Of a stretch of 64,000 nt of DNA, positions 20,196 through 32,873 are shown in pieces. Under the pieces are notes generated by a model that made no database searches, was not told the origin of the DNA, and worked only from the letters and a program-made list of their open reading frames with translations. Both the position numbers and the translations under genes were made by a program. The DNA lies in the NCBI RefSeq assembly GCF_015689175.1, contig NZ_CP065047.1:2480001-2544000 (forward strand), given 5' to 3'. This stretch comes from Mycobacterium kubicae. Its GTDB lineage: Bacteria; Actinomycetota; Actinomycetes; Mycobacteriales; Mycobacteriaceae. Positions within the stretch are counted from its first letter, which is position 1. The number at the start of each line of letters is the position of its first letter.

Positions 20196-20354
20196 TCAAT
20201 CCTGCTTTTGGTTCGAGCTTCGCCGGTTTCGCATAGCGATATACAACACCACGCCGACGACGATTATCGCCGGTAGAAACGCCGGTATCGCCAACCAGAT
20301 CCCGTGGTCGGCGAGGTACTGGTCGGCCAGGTACTCGAGGTGCTGCGTGGTCAT
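20196..20354 (-). CDS. Small single-span membrane protein, 52 residues (cluster gene 1)
   Basis: A short ORF below usual length cut-offs. It starts 'MTTQHLEYLADQYLADHG', has one clear transmembrane helix ('IWLAIPAFLPAIIVVGVVLY') and ends in a basic tail 'MRNRRSSNQKQD', the pattern of a small membrane subunit with its C-terminus inside. It lies 67 bp upstream of the 609-residue membrane protein on the same strand, so it is probably the first gene of the cluster. Codon use is GC-biased at third positions in the first part. Support is composition, topology and context; no homologue is identified. Confidence 0.6.
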   Translation of the reverse strand: MTTQHLEYLADQYLADHGIWLAIPAFLPAIIVVGVVLYIAMRNRRSSNQKQD

Positions 20355-20554
20355 AGCGACTACTTACTCTGCCGGACGACTCCGTACCCGTGCAGACGGG
20401 GTGGCCGATCACCGCCCGAGCGGCATAGGTCGACGTAGGGACCGTTACCCTAGGCCTGACCGCCGATAGCTTCGGGTCGCCACGATCCGCATGCGGCCTT
20501 CGGAACGTAGCTGTGTCCGCACTGGGGCACGACGGAAATTGCAGGGGAGTACTA

Positions 20555-21604
20555 GTGACTCAAGCGCCGATTCGACCGACCACCGACGCCGGCCAGGATG
20601 GCGTGTTCGACCCAGACATCCTCGCGGTAGCGCGCCGGCAAGTCCTCGAACGCGGCGAAGGGTTGAGCAAGGAACAGGTGCTGCAGGTGTTGCAGCTCGA
20701 CGACGACCGCCTCGAGGAACTGCTCGGACTGGCGCACGAGGTTCGGATGCGTTGGTGCGGGCCCGAGGTGGAGGTCGAAGGCATCATCAGCCTCAAGACC
20801 GGCGGCTGCCCCGAGGACTGCCACTTCTGCTCTCAGTCCGGCCTGTTCGCGTCGCCCGTGCGCAGCGCCTGGCTCGACATTCCCAGCCTGGTCGAAGCGG
20901 CCAAACAAACCGCCAAGTCCGGTGCGACCGAGTTCTGCATCGTGGCCGCGGTGCGCGGACCCGACGAGCGACTGCTGGCCCAAGTGGCCGCCGGCATCGA
21001 AGCCATCCGCAACGAGGTCGAGATCAACATCGCCTGCTCGCTGGGGATGCTGACCGCCGAACAGGTGGACCGGCTGGCCGAGATGGGCGTGCACCGCTAC
21101 AACCACAACCTCGAGACCGCGCGCTCGTTTTTCACCAACGTCGTCACCACGCACACCTGGGAAGAGCGCTGGCAGACGTTGACGATGGTGCGCGATGCCG
21201 GCATGGAGGTGTGTTGCGGCGGCATCCTCGGGATGGGCGAGACGCTGGAGCAGCGCGCCGAATTCGCCGCCGACCTGGCCGAGCTGGGACCCGACGAGGT
21301 GCCGCTGAACTTCCTGAATCCGCGACCCGGAACCCCGTTCGGGGACCTCGAGGTGCTGCCGGCCGCCGAGGCGCTGAAGTCGGTGGCGGCCTTCCGGCTG
21401 GCGCTGCCGCGGACCATGTTGCGCTTCGCCGGCGGTCGTGAGATCACGCTGGGTGACCTGGGCGCCAAGCGTGGCATCCTGGGCGGCATCAACGCAGTCA
21501 TCGTCGGCAACTACCTGACCACCCTGGGTCGGCCCGCCGAAGCCGATCTGGAACTGCTCGACGACCTGCAGATGCCGATCAAGGCGCTGAACGCCAGCTT
21601 GTAG
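20555..21604 (+). CDS. bioB: Biotin synthase
   Basis: A 349-residue radical SAM enzyme that inserts sulfur into dethiobiotin. The SAM-cluster motif C85-x3-C89-x2-C92 is in '[14 protein letters not shown]'. Other signatures are '[12 protein letters not shown]', '[14 protein letters not shown]' and '[12 protein letters not shown]', which line the auxiliary [2Fe-2S] site and substrate pocket. GTG 20555 is chosen because AGGGGAG lies 6 bases upstream and the length equals that of the mycobacterial enzyme; the longer reading from 20513 would bury the RBS. It heads bioB-bsaP-membrane protein, apart from bioAFD. Confidence 0.97.
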   Translation: MTQAPIRPTTDAGQDGVFDPDILAVARRQVLERGEGLSKEQVLQVLQLDDDRLEELLGLAHEVRMRWCGPEVEVEGIISLKTGGCPEDCHFCSQSGLFASPVRSAWLDIPSLVEAAKQTAKSGATEFCIVAAVRGPDERLLAQVAAGIEAIRNEVEINIACSLGMLTAEQVDRLAEMGVHRYNHNLETARSFFTNVVTTHTWEERWQTLTMVRDAGMEVCCGGILGMGETLEQRAEFAADLAELGPDEVPLNFLNPRPGTPFGDLEVLPAAEALKSVAAFRLALPRTMLRFAGGREITLGDLGAKRGILGGINAVIVGNYLTTLGRPAEADLELLDDLQMPIKALNASL

Positions 21605-21615
21605 AGAGCGCGATC

Positions 21616-21852
21616 GTGGGATCGGAAAAGGGCCCGCTAGGCGCTCCGGTGGCTGCCGGCGTTTACAACGTGTACACCGGGGAGCGGGCTGGCACGGCGT
21701 TGCCGACGGCAGCGCAGCTGGGGTTGGAGCCGCCGCGCTTCTGTGCCGAATGCGGCCGCCGCATGGTGGTGCAGGTGCGCCCTGACGGGTGGTGGGCGCG
21801 CTGCTCCCGGCACGGCCAAGTCGATTCGACCGATCTGGAGGCACAGCGGTGA
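21616..21852 (+). CDS. bsaP: Biotin synthase auxiliary protein (Rv1590 type)
   Basis: A 78-residue protein from a GTG start, with C43 and C46 in '[10 protein letters not shown]' and C63 in 'ARCSRHGQ', a pattern suited to a metal or Fe-S site. It is the positional and sequence counterpart of Rv1590, which has been reported as BsaP, a partner that mycobacterial BioB needs for activity; that assignment is from memory. It starts 11 bp after bioB and its TGA overlaps the next gene's GTG. Strict linkage to bioB supports the role. Confidence 0.82.
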   Translation: MGSEKGPLGAPVAAGVYNVYTGERAGTALPTAAQLGLEPPRFCAECGRRMVVQVRPDGWWARCSRHGQVDSTDLEAQR

Positions 21853-22535
21853 CCGAACAACCTGTGGCGCCGCCGCCGCCCGCGGTGGAGCCAGTGCAGC
21901 CGTCGCCGGGACCTGGCACGTCGCGCAGGCGCGCGCTCACCGCCGTGGTGCTCGGTTTGTCGGTGACCGGTGTGGTGGTCGGGCTGGTGTGGGCGTGGAT
22001 GGCTCCGCCGATTCATGCGGTCGTGGCCGTCACCCGGCAGGGGGAGCGGGTGCACGACTACCTGGGCAGCGAATCGCAGAACTTCTTCGTCGCACCCTTC
22101 TTGCTGCTCGGCCTACTGGGCGTGGTCGCGGTGGTGGCCGCGGTCCTGGTCTGGCAGTGGCGTGAACACCGCGGGCCCGAGATGGTCGTCGGCCTGGCGG
22201 TGGGTTTGGTGGCCGCCGCCGCGGTGGCGGCTGGTGTGGGTGTGTTGCTGGTTCGGCTGCGCTATGGCGTACTCGATTTCGACACCGTTGCGCTGGCCTC
22301 CGGTGAGCACTCGGTGACGTACGTGGTGCAGGCCCCGCCGGTGTTCTTCGCCCGCAAGCCGCTGCAGGTGGCCGCGACGCTGCTGTCGCCGGTCGCCACG
22401 GCGTCACTGGTGTACGCGGTTATGGCGGCCGGTACCGCGCGCGACGACCTGGGCGGCTATCCGCCGGTCCCCGCTGTGCAACGGGAAAACATCGTCACCC
22501 CCGGCCCCGGCCCGGCAGAAGCCGCGGTGTCCTAG
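21849..22535 (+). CDS. DUF2567-type membrane protein (Rv1591 position)
   Basis: A 228-residue protein with a proline-rich cytosolic N-terminus and four predicted membrane helices ('[20 protein letters not shown]', '[20 protein letters not shown]', '[20 protein letters not shown]' and a segment near '[20 protein letters not shown]'). It begins at GTG 21849 in a GTGA overlap with bsaP, so it is translated with the biotin synthase genes. It matches the place and length of Rv1591. No function is known; a role in biotin metabolism is suggested only by position. Confidence 0.8.
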   Translation: MTEQPVAPPPPAVEPVQPSPGPGTSRRRALTAVVLGLSVTGVVVGLVWAWMAPPIHAVVAVTRQGERVHDYLGSESQNFFVAPFLLLGLLGVVAVVAAVLVWQWREHRGPEMVVGLAVGLVAAAAVAAGVGVLLVRLRYGVLDFDTVALASGEHSVTYVVQAPPVFFARKPLQVAATLLSPVATASLVYAVMAAGTARDDLGGYPPVPAVQRENIVTPGPGPAEAAVS

Positions 22536-22541
22536 GCGCCG

Positions 22542-23882
22542 TCACAGCGGGCGGCGGCACACCTTCCGGCCGGTGATCACCTTGGCCGCGATGACCGCCA
22601 GGCGCGCCATCCCGGCATAGGTCATCGGGTTGAACGCGGTCGGCCACTTGGTTCGGATGATGTGGTCGCTGAGGGGGCGGCGGGCGAACCGGTCGGTCAG
22701 CCAGCGCAGGGTCATCGGCGCCGACAGCGGGTGCAAGATCATGTGCTCGTTGAACGCGTCGCGGTGGTAGGTCACGTCGGCGCCGCCGGCCGAGTAGGCG
22801 TCGGCCAACAGGTCGATGTCGTGGACGTCGATCAGGTAGTCGTGCACTGCCTGCACGATCAGTACCGGTGGTGTGGGCACCGCGGCGCCCAGCTTGGTGG
22901 TCTCGAAGACGTGCGAGACGGCCGGAGTCGACAGGATGTCTTCCAGTGGTTCGTCGAGGTAGTCGCCCATGTCCTTGTGCGCCATCCGGACGACCGCCTC
23001 AACGGTGGTCATCTTTTCCAGCGACAGCAGTAGAGCGCGTCCCTCCTCGTTGGTGTGTTCCCTGATGATCCGGTCCAGGTCGGGATAGGTGTGCGCCAGC
23101 GCGGCGACCACCAACGCGGGCAACCCGGCCAGCAGACTGCCGTTGAGTCGGCGGAAGGTGTTGCCCAGGTCGCCGACCGGTGACCCCAGCACGGCGCCGA
23201 CGATGTCGAGTTCCGGCGCGTAGTCACCGCACATCTCGGCCGCCCAGGCGCTGGCCAACCCGCCGCCGGAATACCCCCACAGCCCGATCGGCGAAGACGG
23301 AGAAAGCTCCAGACGCTCGGAGCTGAGCGCCGCCCGGATGCCGTCGAGGACGCGATAGCCGGGTTCGTAGGGCGCGCCCCACAATCCCTTGAGGCCTTCA
23401 TGGTCGGGCACCGACACCGCCCATCCTTCGGCCAACGCGGCGCTGACCAGCAACAGCTCCAGCTGAGCCAGCGAGCCCAGAGCCTTCGCCCGGCGCCGCA
23501 TGGCGTACGACGGGAAGCAGCGAGTGGAGATGGCGTCGATCGCGCACTGATAGGACAACAACGGGCAGGTCTGGCCGGGCGCACGTTCGGCCGGGACGAC
23601 CACCGTGGTCACCGTCGCCTCCGGATTACCGTTCATGTCGGTGGTGCGGTACAGCAGCTGGACCGCTTTGACCGACTGCGGTACCAGACCCAGAAATGCC
23701 AGCTCGACGTCGCGCGAGCGCAGCACCGTCCCGGGCTGCGCGTGCTGGAACCCCGGCGGCGGCTGGTAGAAGGGGTCGTCGGACGGGAGCAGCGGGCGCA
23801 CCTTGCGCTGCAGTTCTTCGTGCGGCGGCTTGCCGATCCACTCTGCGGCGCGCGCGTCTGCCAGGTTGCCGAGCTCAACCAT
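22542..23882 (-). CDS. Secretory-lipase family alpha/beta hydrolase (Rv1592c type)
   Basis: A 446-residue protein of the LIP (secretory lipase) family. The nucleophile elbow is in '[18 protein letters not shown]' at about residue 200; later '[20 protein letters not shown]' carries the likely acid and '[12 protein letters not shown]'-like '[17 protein letters not shown]' the likely His. The family hydrolyses short- to medium-chain acyl esters; in M. tuberculosis Rv1592c is noted as a lipase/esterase. No classic signal peptide is visible at this start. ATG 23882 has an AAGGGAG RBS 6 bases upstream and is preferred to 23897. Convergent with the DUF2567 gene. Confidence 0.88.
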   Translation of the reverse strand: MVELGNLADARAAEWIGKPPHEELQRKVRPLLPSDDPFYQPPPGFQHAQPGTVLRSRDVELAFLGLVPQSVKAVQLLYRTTDMNGNPEATVTTVVVPAERAPGQTCPLLSYQCAIDAISTRCFPSYAMRRRAKALGSLAQLELLLVSAALAEGWAVSVPDHEGLKGLWGAPYEPGYRVLDGIRAALSSERLELSPSSPIGLWGYSGGGLASAWAAEMCGDYAPELDIVGAVLGSPVGDLGNTFRRLNGSLLAGLPALVVAALAHTYPDLDRIIREHTNEEGRALLLSLEKMTTVEAVVRMAHKDMGDYLDEPLEDILSTPAVSHVFETTKLGAAVPTPPVLIVQAVHDYLIDVHDIDLLADAYSAGGADVTYHRDAFNEHMILHPLSAPMTLRWLTDRFARRPLSDHIIRTKWPTAFNPMTYAGMARLAVIAAKVITGRKVCRRPL

Positions 23883-24093
23883 TGAGGCTCCCTTCATGGC
23901 CTTTCGGCATTCTGGCGCACGATTGATCGTCGACCAAACTCAACTGACGAGCGTCCAGCGCCACTGGCACTTAGCCCAGCGCCCACATCGACGCCACCGT
24001 TTCTTAATTATCTCTTAAGCAACTTACCGGTAACCCACGCCAATCCAGGCATCCGCGAGCAGTGGGGCGTGTCACAGCGACCACGAAGCGCAC

Positions 24094-24798
24094 TCACCCG
24101 GGAGGCCGCAGCGCGGCGAATTCGTCGGTGACCCGTAACTGGGATTCGGTGAACCGGTACAGGGCCGCCGGCCGGCCGCCGCTGCGGCCCGATTGCGCGA
24201 TGGTGCCGGTCTGGCTGATGACGTTGCGACGGGCCAGGACGCGTTGCAGATTCGTCGCGTCGACCTGATAACCCAACGCCGCACCGTAGATGTCGCGCAG
24301 CGTCGAGAGAGCGAATTCCCTTGGCGCCAAGGCGAATCCGATATTGGTGTAGGACATCTTGGCGACCAGTCTGGCGTGGGCGTGAGTCACCATCGGTCCG
24401 TGGTCGAACGCCATCGGCGGCAGCGCGTCGACCGGGTGCCAACGCGTGTCCGGGGGCAGTTCGGGGGTCGCGGGGGAGGGCACAAGGCCCAGGAACGTCG
24501 AGGCGATGACACGGGCGCCGGGCACTCGGTTCGGGTCGGAGAACACCGCGAGTTGCTCGAGATGGGACAGTTCGCGCAGGTCCACTTTCTCCGCCAGTTG
24601 GCGCCGCACCGAAGTGGTCATGTCTTCGTCGGTGCGCAGCCGGCCACCCGGTAAGGACCACGCGCCCTTCTGCGGATCGCGGGCACGCTGCCATAACAGC
24701 ACGTTCAGCTGGGGTTTCCCCAGACGAGCGGTTCCCTTCAGGTCGCGAACCTGGAACACGACCGCCAGCACTTCATGCGCGGTGCTACGATGGGGCAT
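24094..24798 (-). CDS. nadR: Nudix-related transcriptional regulator of NAD synthesis (Rv1593c/NadR type)
   Basis: A 234-residue regulator of the NrtR/NadQ class: an N-terminal Nudix-like domain ('NVLLWQRARDPQKGAWSLPGG', with a degenerate Nudix box that suggests ligand binding rather than hydrolysis) and a C-terminal winged helix ('VLARRNVISQTGTIAQSGRS', 'GGRPAALYRF'). Homologues repress nadABC in response to NAD-linked metabolites. ATG 24798 is chosen because a perfect -10 TATGAT ends 7 bases before it, so the transcript would be leaderless; the upstream ATG at 24810 lies in the -10/operator. It is divergent from nadA across a 47-bp gap holding a palindrome. Confidence 0.88.
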   Translation of the reverse strand: MPHRSTAHEVLAVVFQVRDLKGTARLGKPQLNVLLWQRARDPQKGAWSLPGGRLRTDEDMTTSVRRQLAEKVDLRELSHLEQLAVFSDPNRVPGARVIASTFLGLVPSPATPELPPDTRWHPVDALPPMAFDHGPMVTHAHARLVAKMSYTNIGFALAPREFALSTLRDIYGAALGYQVDATNLQRVLARRNVISQTGTIAQSGRSGGRPAALYRFTESQLRVTDEFAALRPPG

Positions 24799-24799
24799 G

Positions 24800-24820
24800 T
24801 TTTCGATCATAAGTCGAAAA
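24800..24820. promoter_or_regulatory. Palindromic operator in nadR-nadA intergenic region
   Basis: A 21-bp inverted repeat, TTTTCGA-N7-TCGAAAA, with perfect 7-bp arms (24800-24806 and 24814-24820). On the minus strand its centre contains TATGAT (24806-24811), the likely -10 of nadR, so a bound protein would block nadR transcription. On the plus strand it follows a TACGAT (24786-24791) that could be the nadA -10, putting the site at the start of the nadA leader. This is the expected position for autoregulation plus repression of nadABC. Confidence 0.75.
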
Positions 24821-24845
24821 CCTCCCGGGTGCGAAAGGAGCCCCC

Positions 24846-25892
24846 ATGACGGTGTTGACCCGCATGGATACGCCCGCCGACCTGACTGCCCAGATCGTCA
24901 ATTCCCAAACCGGTTACACCGGAATTGATGCCGACGAACAGTGGGCCGCCGAGATTCGCCGACTGGCGCGCCTGCGCGGGGCCACCGTGCTGGCGCACAA
25001 CTACCAACTGCCGGCGATTCAGGATGTCGCCGACCACGTAGGGGATTCGCTGGCTCTGTCGCGGATCGCCGCGGAAGCTCCCGAGGACACCATCGTGTTC
25101 TGCGGAGTCCACTTCATGGCCGAGACCGCCAAAATCCTCAGCCCGGAAAAGACCGTGCTGATCCCGGATCAGCGGGCCGGTTGCTCGCTGGCCGACTCCA
25201 TCACGCCCGAGGAACTTCGCGCCTGGAAAGACGAACACCCCGACGCCGTCGTCGTCTCGTACGTCAACACCACCGCGGCGGTCAAGGCGCTGACCGACAT
25301 CTGCTGCACGTCGTCCAACGCCGTGGACGTCGTCGCCTCCATCGACCCCGACCGCGAGGTGCTGTTCTGCCCCGATCAATTCCTCGGCGCGCACGTGCGG
25401 CGGGTGACCGGTCGCACCAACATGCACGTGTGGGCCGGTGAATGCCACGTGCACGCCGGCATCAACGGCGACGAGCTCGCCGAACAGGCGCGGGCAAATC
25501 CGGACGCCGAACTGTACGTGCACCCTGAATGTGGTTGTGCCACATCGGCGTTGTACCTCGCTGGGGAAGGCGCCTTTCCCGCTGAGCGGGTGAAGATCTT
25601 GTCCACCGGCGGCATGCTGGACGCCGCGCACGAGACCCGCGCGCGCAAGGTGCTGGTGGCCACCGAGGTCGGCATGCTGCACCAGTTGCGCCGCGCTGCG
25701 CCGAGCGTCGACTTCCAGGCGGTCAACGACCGCGCATCGTGCAAGTACATGAAGATGATCACCCCCGCAGCCCTGCTGCGCTGTTTGGTCGAAGGCGCCG
25801 ACGAAGTGCACGTCGACCCCGAAACGGCCGCGGCCGGGCGGCGCAGTGTGCAGCGGATGATCGAAATCGGTCAGCCCGGCGGTGGCGAATGA
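24846..25892 (+). CDS. nadA: Quinolinate synthase
   Basis: A 348-residue [4Fe-4S] enzyme that condenses iminoaspartate and dihydroxyacetone phosphate to quinolinate. Signatures: '[21 protein letters not shown]', '[20 protein letters not shown]', 'HPECGCATS' and '[17 protein letters not shown]', containing the cluster cysteines. An AAGGAG RBS precedes the ATG. The stop overlaps nadB by 4 bases (ATGA). Expression is expected to be under the palindrome in the divergent region with the NadR-type regulator. Confidence 0.96.
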   Translation: MTVLTRMDTPADLTAQIVNSQTGYTGIDADEQWAAEIRRLARLRGATVLAHNYQLPAIQDVADHVGDSLALSRIAAEAPEDTIVFCGVHFMAETAKILSPEKTVLIPDQRAGCSLADSITPEELRAWKDEHPDAVVVSYVNTTAAVKALTDICCTSSNAVDVVASIDPDREVLFCPDQFLGAHVRRVTGRTNMHVWAGECHVHAGINGDELAEQARANPDAELYVHPECGCATSALYLAGEGAFPAERVKILSTGGMLDAAHETRARKVLVATEVGMLHQLRRAAPSVDFQAVNDRASCKYMKMITPAALLRCLVEGADEVHVDPETAAAGRRSVQRMIEIGQPGGGE

Positions 25893-27457
25893 CGACCGCT
25901 CCGGCGTGGCGCGATACCGCCGACGTCGTCGTGGTCGGCACCGGTGTCGCGGGGTTGGCCGCCGCATTGGCCGCCCACCGTGCCGGACGCAAAGTCGTGG
26001 TGCTCAACAAGGCCGCGCATACCCGCGCCGTGACCGCCACCCACTACGCCCAGGGCGGCATCGCCGTCGTGCTCCCGGACAACGACGATTCGATCGACGC
26101 CCATGTGGCTGACACCTTGACCGCCGGAGCGGGGTTGTGCGACCCGGATGCGGTCTACTCGATCGTCGGCGACGGTTACCGGGCGGTCAGCGAATTGGTC
26201 AGCGACGGCGCACGATTCGACGAATCTCAACCGGGCCGGTGGGACCTTACCCGCGAAGGCGGGCATTCCCGGCGCCGCATCGTGCACGCCGGTGGCGACG
26301 CCACCGGCGCCGAAGTGCAGCGGGCCCTCGACCACGCCGCCGACATGCTCGACATCCGCACCAGCCACGTCGCCCTACGGATCTTGCACGATGACAGCGC
26401 GGTGACCGGTGTACTCGTGGGCAATCCCGCCGGCTGCGGCATCATCAGCGCCCCATCGGTCATCCTGGCCACCGGCGGCCTTGGGCATCTCTACACCGCG
26501 ACCACTAATCCCGACGGGTCCACCGGCGACGGCATTGCATTGGCGTTGTGGGCCGGCGTCGCGGTCAGCGACCTCGAGTTCATCCAGTTCCATCCGACGA
26601 TGCTCTTCGGCGGTGGCGGTGGGCGACGACCGCTGATCACCGAAGCGATTCGCGGTGAGGGCGCAGTTTTGATCGACAGCCAGGGCAACTCGGTCACGGC
26701 CGGTGTCCACCCCATGGGCGACCTGGCACCGCGCGATGTGGTTGCCGGCGCCATCGACGCGCGGCTGAAGGCCATCGGCGACCCGTGCGTATACCTCGAC
26801 GCGCGAGCCATCAACGGTTTCGAAGCGCGGTTCCCGACGGTCACCGCCGCGTGCCGCGCCGCGGGCATCGATCCTGTTCGTCAACCCATCCCCGTGGTTC
26901 CGGGCGCGCATTACAGCTGCGGCGGCGTCGTCGCCGACGTCTACGGCCAGACCGAACTACCCGGGTTGTTCGCCGCGGGTGAGGTGGCCCGCACGGGCAT
27001 GCACGGCGCCAACCGGCTGGCCTCGAACAGCCTGCTGGAAGGTTTGGTAGTCGGCGGGCGCGCCGGGAAAGCCGCGGCCGCCCACGCCGAGGCGACCGGG
27101 AACCGGCGCGCAACCATGCCGGAGCCGATCGAGCACACCGCGCCGCACCGCGCTGACCTGCAACACGCCATGAGTCGAGACGCCTCGGTGGTGCGTGATG
27201 CGGTTGGGCTGCAACGTCTTTCGGAGACGCTGTCCGCCGCGCCGCCGCGCACCATCGCGGGCCGGTGCGATTTCGAGGACGTCGCGCTGACGATGGCCGC
27301 CCGGACGGTCGCCGTCGCGGCGCTGGCACGCACCGAGAGCCGGGGCTGCCATCATCGCGCCGAGCATCCGTCCGAATGCCCGGGGCAGGCGCGCAGCATC
27401 CTGGTTCGCCGGAACGCCGATCAGGTGTGTGTCCAGACACTGGCGGCGGTGTGCTGA
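25889..27457 (+). CDS. nadB: L-aspartate oxidase
   Basis: A 522-residue FAD protein oxidising L-aspartate to iminoaspartate, the NadA substrate. The dinucleotide fold '[21 protein letters not shown]' is at the N-terminus, followed by '[11 protein letters not shown]', '[21 protein letters not shown]', '[11 protein letters not shown]' and '[20 protein letters not shown]', diagnostic of the succinate dehydrogenase/aspartate oxidase group. ATG 25889 overlaps the nadA stop; the longer ORF start lies inside nadA. The stop overlaps the nadC start by one base. Confidence 0.96.
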   Translation: MTTAPAWRDTADVVVVGTGVAGLAAALAAHRAGRKVVVLNKAAHTRAVTATHYAQGGIAVVLPDNDDSIDAHVADTLTAGAGLCDPDAVYSIVGDGYRAVSELVSDGARFDESQPGRWDLTREGGHSRRRIVHAGGDATGAEVQRALDHAADMLDIRTSHVALRILHDDSAVTGVLVGNPAGCGIISAPSVILATGGLGHLYTATTNPDGSTGDGIALALWAGVAVSDLEFIQFHPTMLFGGGGGRRPLITEAIRGEGAVLIDSQGNSVTAGVHPMGDLAPRDVVAGAIDARLKAIGDPCVYLDARAINGFEARFPTVTAACRAAGIDPVRQPIPVVPGAHYSCGGVVADVYGQTELPGLFAAGEVARTGMHGANRLASNSLLEGLVVGGRAGKAAAAHAEATGNRRATMPEPIEHTAPHRADLQHAMSRDASVVRDAVGLQRLSETLSAAPPRTIAGRCDFEDVALTMAARTVAVAALARTESRGCHHRAEHPSECPGQARSILVRRNADQVCVQTLAAVC

Positions 27458-28314
27458 TGACGCCGCCCGAGCTGGACCGGGCTGCGGCGCTGGACACCAT
27501 TCGGCGCGGTCTCAACGAAGACCTTCGCTATGGGCCGGACGTCACGACCATCGCGACGGTGGCGGCCGACTCCGTGGCGACCGCGTCCATGGTGCCCCGC
27601 GAACCGGGTGTGATCGCCGGGCTGGACGTCGCGCTACTGGTGCTCGACGAGGTGCTGGGCCGATCCGGTTACCAGGTGCTGCATCGCGTCGAGGACGGCG
27701 TCCGGGTGCATCCGGGTCAGAAGCTGTTGACGCTGCGGGCCGAGACGCGGGGCCTGTTGACCGCGGAGCGGACCATGCTCAACCTGGTGTGTCACCTGTC
27801 TGGAATCGCCACGGTGACCGCGGCGTGGGTCGATGCCGTGCAGGGCACCAAGGCCAGAATCCGCGATACCCGCAAGACGCTGCCTGGGCTGCGCGCGCTG
27901 CAGAAGTATGCGGTGCGCGTCGGCGGCGGTGTCAACCACCGCCTGGGCCTGGGCGACGCGGCGTTGATCAAGGACAACCACGTGGCGGCGGCCGGATCTG
28001 TGGTCGATGCGCTGCGCGCAGTACGGGCCGCGGCCCCCGACCTGCCGTGCGAGGTCGAAGTGGATTCGTTGGAGCAGCTGGACGCGGTGCTGGCGGAAAA
28101 ACCGGAGCTGGTGCTGCTGGATAACTTCCCGGTGTGGCAGACGCAGACTGCGGTGCAACGCCGTGACGCGCGCGCCCCCGAGACGCTGCTGGAATCCTCG
28201 GGTGGGCTGAGCTTGGAGTCCGCTGCCACCTATGCGAGCACCGGTGTGGACTTTCTGGCGGTCGGGGCGCTGACGCACTCGGTGCGGGTGCTCGACATCG
28301 GCCTGGATATGTAG
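27457..28314 (+). CDS. nadC: Nicotinate-nucleotide pyrophosphorylase (quinolinate phosphoribosyltransferase)
   Basis: A 285-residue enzyme converting quinolinate and PRPP to nicotinate mononucleotide. Signatures: 'LNEDLRYGPDVTTIATV', 'AERTMLNLVCHLSGIATVTAA', 'IRDTRKTLPGLRALQKYAVRVGGG', 'GLGDAALIKDNHV' and 'CEVEVDSLEQLDAVL'. ATG 27457 overlaps the nadB stop (TGATG). Last gene of the nadABC operon; a hairpin-rich repeat region follows. Confidence 0.96.
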   Translation: MTPPELDRAAALDTIRRGLNEDLRYGPDVTTIATVAADSVATASMVPREPGVIAGLDVALLVLDEVLGRSGYQVLHRVEDGVRVHPGQKLLTLRAETRGLLTAERTMLNLVCHLSGIATVTAAWVDAVQGTKARIRDTRKTLPGLRALQKYAVRVGGGVNHRLGLGDAALIKDNHVAAAGSVVDALRAVRAAAPDLPCEVEVDSLEQLDAVLAEKPELVLLDNFPVWQTQTAVQRRDARAPETLLESSGGLSLESAATYASTGVDFLAVGALTHSVRVLDIGLDM

Positions 28315-28330
28315 CGGCGCGCCTGAGCTG

Positions 28331-28468
28331 CTCGAGTGTGCGCTTGGGGCGTCGAGCGTGCGCTTGAGGCGTCGAGCGTGCGTCTAGGGCGTCGAGTGTG
28401 CGTCCAGGGCGGCAAATCCGCCGAAATTCAACCGTGAGCGCACAGCCGAAGCCACCAGCGCACACTCG
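28331..28468. repeat. Four 20-bp tandem repeats and inverted copy in nadC 3' intergenic region
   Basis: Four consecutive 20-bp units begin at 28331, 28351, 28371 and 28391, each near GTCGAGYGTGCG followed by TTGAGGC-like ends. A perfect 12-bp inverted copy of the first unit (CGAGTGTGCGCT, 28333-28344) is found at 28457-28468 (AGCGCACACTCG), and a small hairpin GGCGG-N5-CCGCC lies between at 28408-28422. Between two convergent genes, the block could act as a bidirectional terminator. Confidence 0.8.
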
Positions 28469-28483
28469 TCGCCCTCCGGCGGC

Positions 28484-28894
28484 TCAGGCGATATCGGCGA
28501 CGAACACCGCGATCCGGCGCAGTTGCAACCGCGCCAGAAACGGCAGCCCTTCGCCATCGGATCCGGCGGGCAAGATGCGGGGGTTGGTGATGTGTACCTC
28601 GCGACGGCTGAACCGCACGTCCGCTTCACCGGCGGCCAACACGTTCTTGACCCAGTCGGTTTTCCCATGGCCCAACGCGACGGTCAGCAGATTGCCCTTG
28701 CGGTAAGGCGTCACGACGGTCTGGTAGGTCTTCCCGGACTTGCGGCCGCGGTGGGTGATGGTCGCCGCGCCCGGCATGTAGCGGGCGATGGGCTTGACCA
28801 CCGGGTTCATGTACTTGATTTGCCAGCGCTCGAACCAGGGCGGGTACAACATCGGCACGCCCGGGGCGTTATTGGGGTGATCCTTCGCGGACAT
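28484..28894 (-). CDS. Deazaflavin-dependent nitroreductase-family protein (DUF385)
   Basis: A 136-residue protein of the F420-dependent Ddn/DUF385 family: 'ATITHRGRKSGKTYQTVVTPY' and 'LGHGKTDWVKNVLAAGEADV' are the typical phosphate and deazaflavin contact motifs. It probably uses F420H2 to reduce an unknown substrate. Its place is that of Rv1598c, convergent with nadC and divergent from hisD. ATG 28894 gives a full-length product; a Met at 28852 is possible. Confidence 0.85.
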   Translation of the reverse strand: MSAKDHPNNAPGVPMLYPPWFERWQIKYMNPVVKPIARYMPGAATITHRGRKSGKTYQTVVTPYRKGNLLTVALGHGKTDWVKNVLAAGEADVRFSRREVHITNPRILPAGSDGEGLPFLARLQLRRIAVFVADIA

Positions 28895-28985
28895 GGCGCC
28901 TCCCAGAGGTCAGGCAGTGTGAGCGGCCTCACGGGCACTGTACCGGTCGGATATCAACTTGAATTGCTCTGGGACAATGGTCGAT

Positions 28986-32252
<3,267 letters not shown>

Positions 32253-32256
<4 letters not shown>

Positions 32257-32873
32257 CAACGAAATCAGTAGTCGTATTGGATTACGGCTCGGGGAATCTG
32301 CGCTCGGCGCAACGTGCGCTGGAGCGCGTGGGTGCCGATGTGGAGGTCACCGCCGACGCCCAAGCGGCCGCCGCCGCCGATGGGCTGGTCGTGCCCGGCG
32401 TGGGCGCCTTCGAGGCCTGCATGACCGGGCTGCGCAAGATCGGCGGCGAACAGATCATCGCCGAGCGCGTCGCCGCCGGCCGTCCGGTCCTGGGAGTGTG
32501 TGTGGGCATGCAGATTCTGTTCGCCCGCGGCGTGGAGTTCGGCGTGGAATCCACCGGCTGCGGGCAATGGCCGGGTGCCGTCACGCAGTTGGAGGCCCCG
32601 GTCATCCCGCACATGGGCTGGAACGTGGTGCAATCCGCGCCAGACAGCGCGCTGTTCAAAGGCTTGCCGTCCGACACCCGGTTCTACTTCGTGCACTCCT
32701 ATGCCGCCCAACAGTGGGAAGGTTCCCCTGAGGCCCGGCTGACCTGGGCGACCCACCAGGTGCCGTTTTTGGCCGCGGTCGAGGACGGCGCCCTGTCGGC
32801 CACCCAGTTCCATCCGGAGAAGAGCGGTGACGCCGGCGCGGCCATGCTGAGCAACTGGGTGGAGAACTTGTGA
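32253..32873 (+). CDS. hisH: Imidazole glycerol phosphate synthase, glutamine amidotransferase subunit
   Basis: A 206-residue class I glutamine amidotransferase that feeds ammonia to HisF. Signatures: '[17 protein letters not shown]', '[14 protein letters not shown]', the nucleophile Cys in '[19 protein letters not shown]' and the His/Glu pair in '[18 protein letters not shown]'. GTG start overlapping the hisB stop. Acts with hisF, encoded three genes later. Confidence 0.95.

Noticed and set aside
16568..20354. Interpretation of the membrane cluster as a methane/ammonia monooxygenase
   Set aside because: The presence of a cupredoxin domain and Trp/His-rich membrane loops suggested it, but subunit number, sizes and the characteristic PmoA/PmoB motifs are not seen.
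20400..20555. Search for a BioQ operator upstream of bioB and bioA
   Set aside because: No TGAAC-N3-GTTCA-like palindrome is present in either upstream region, so no biotin repressor site is claimed.
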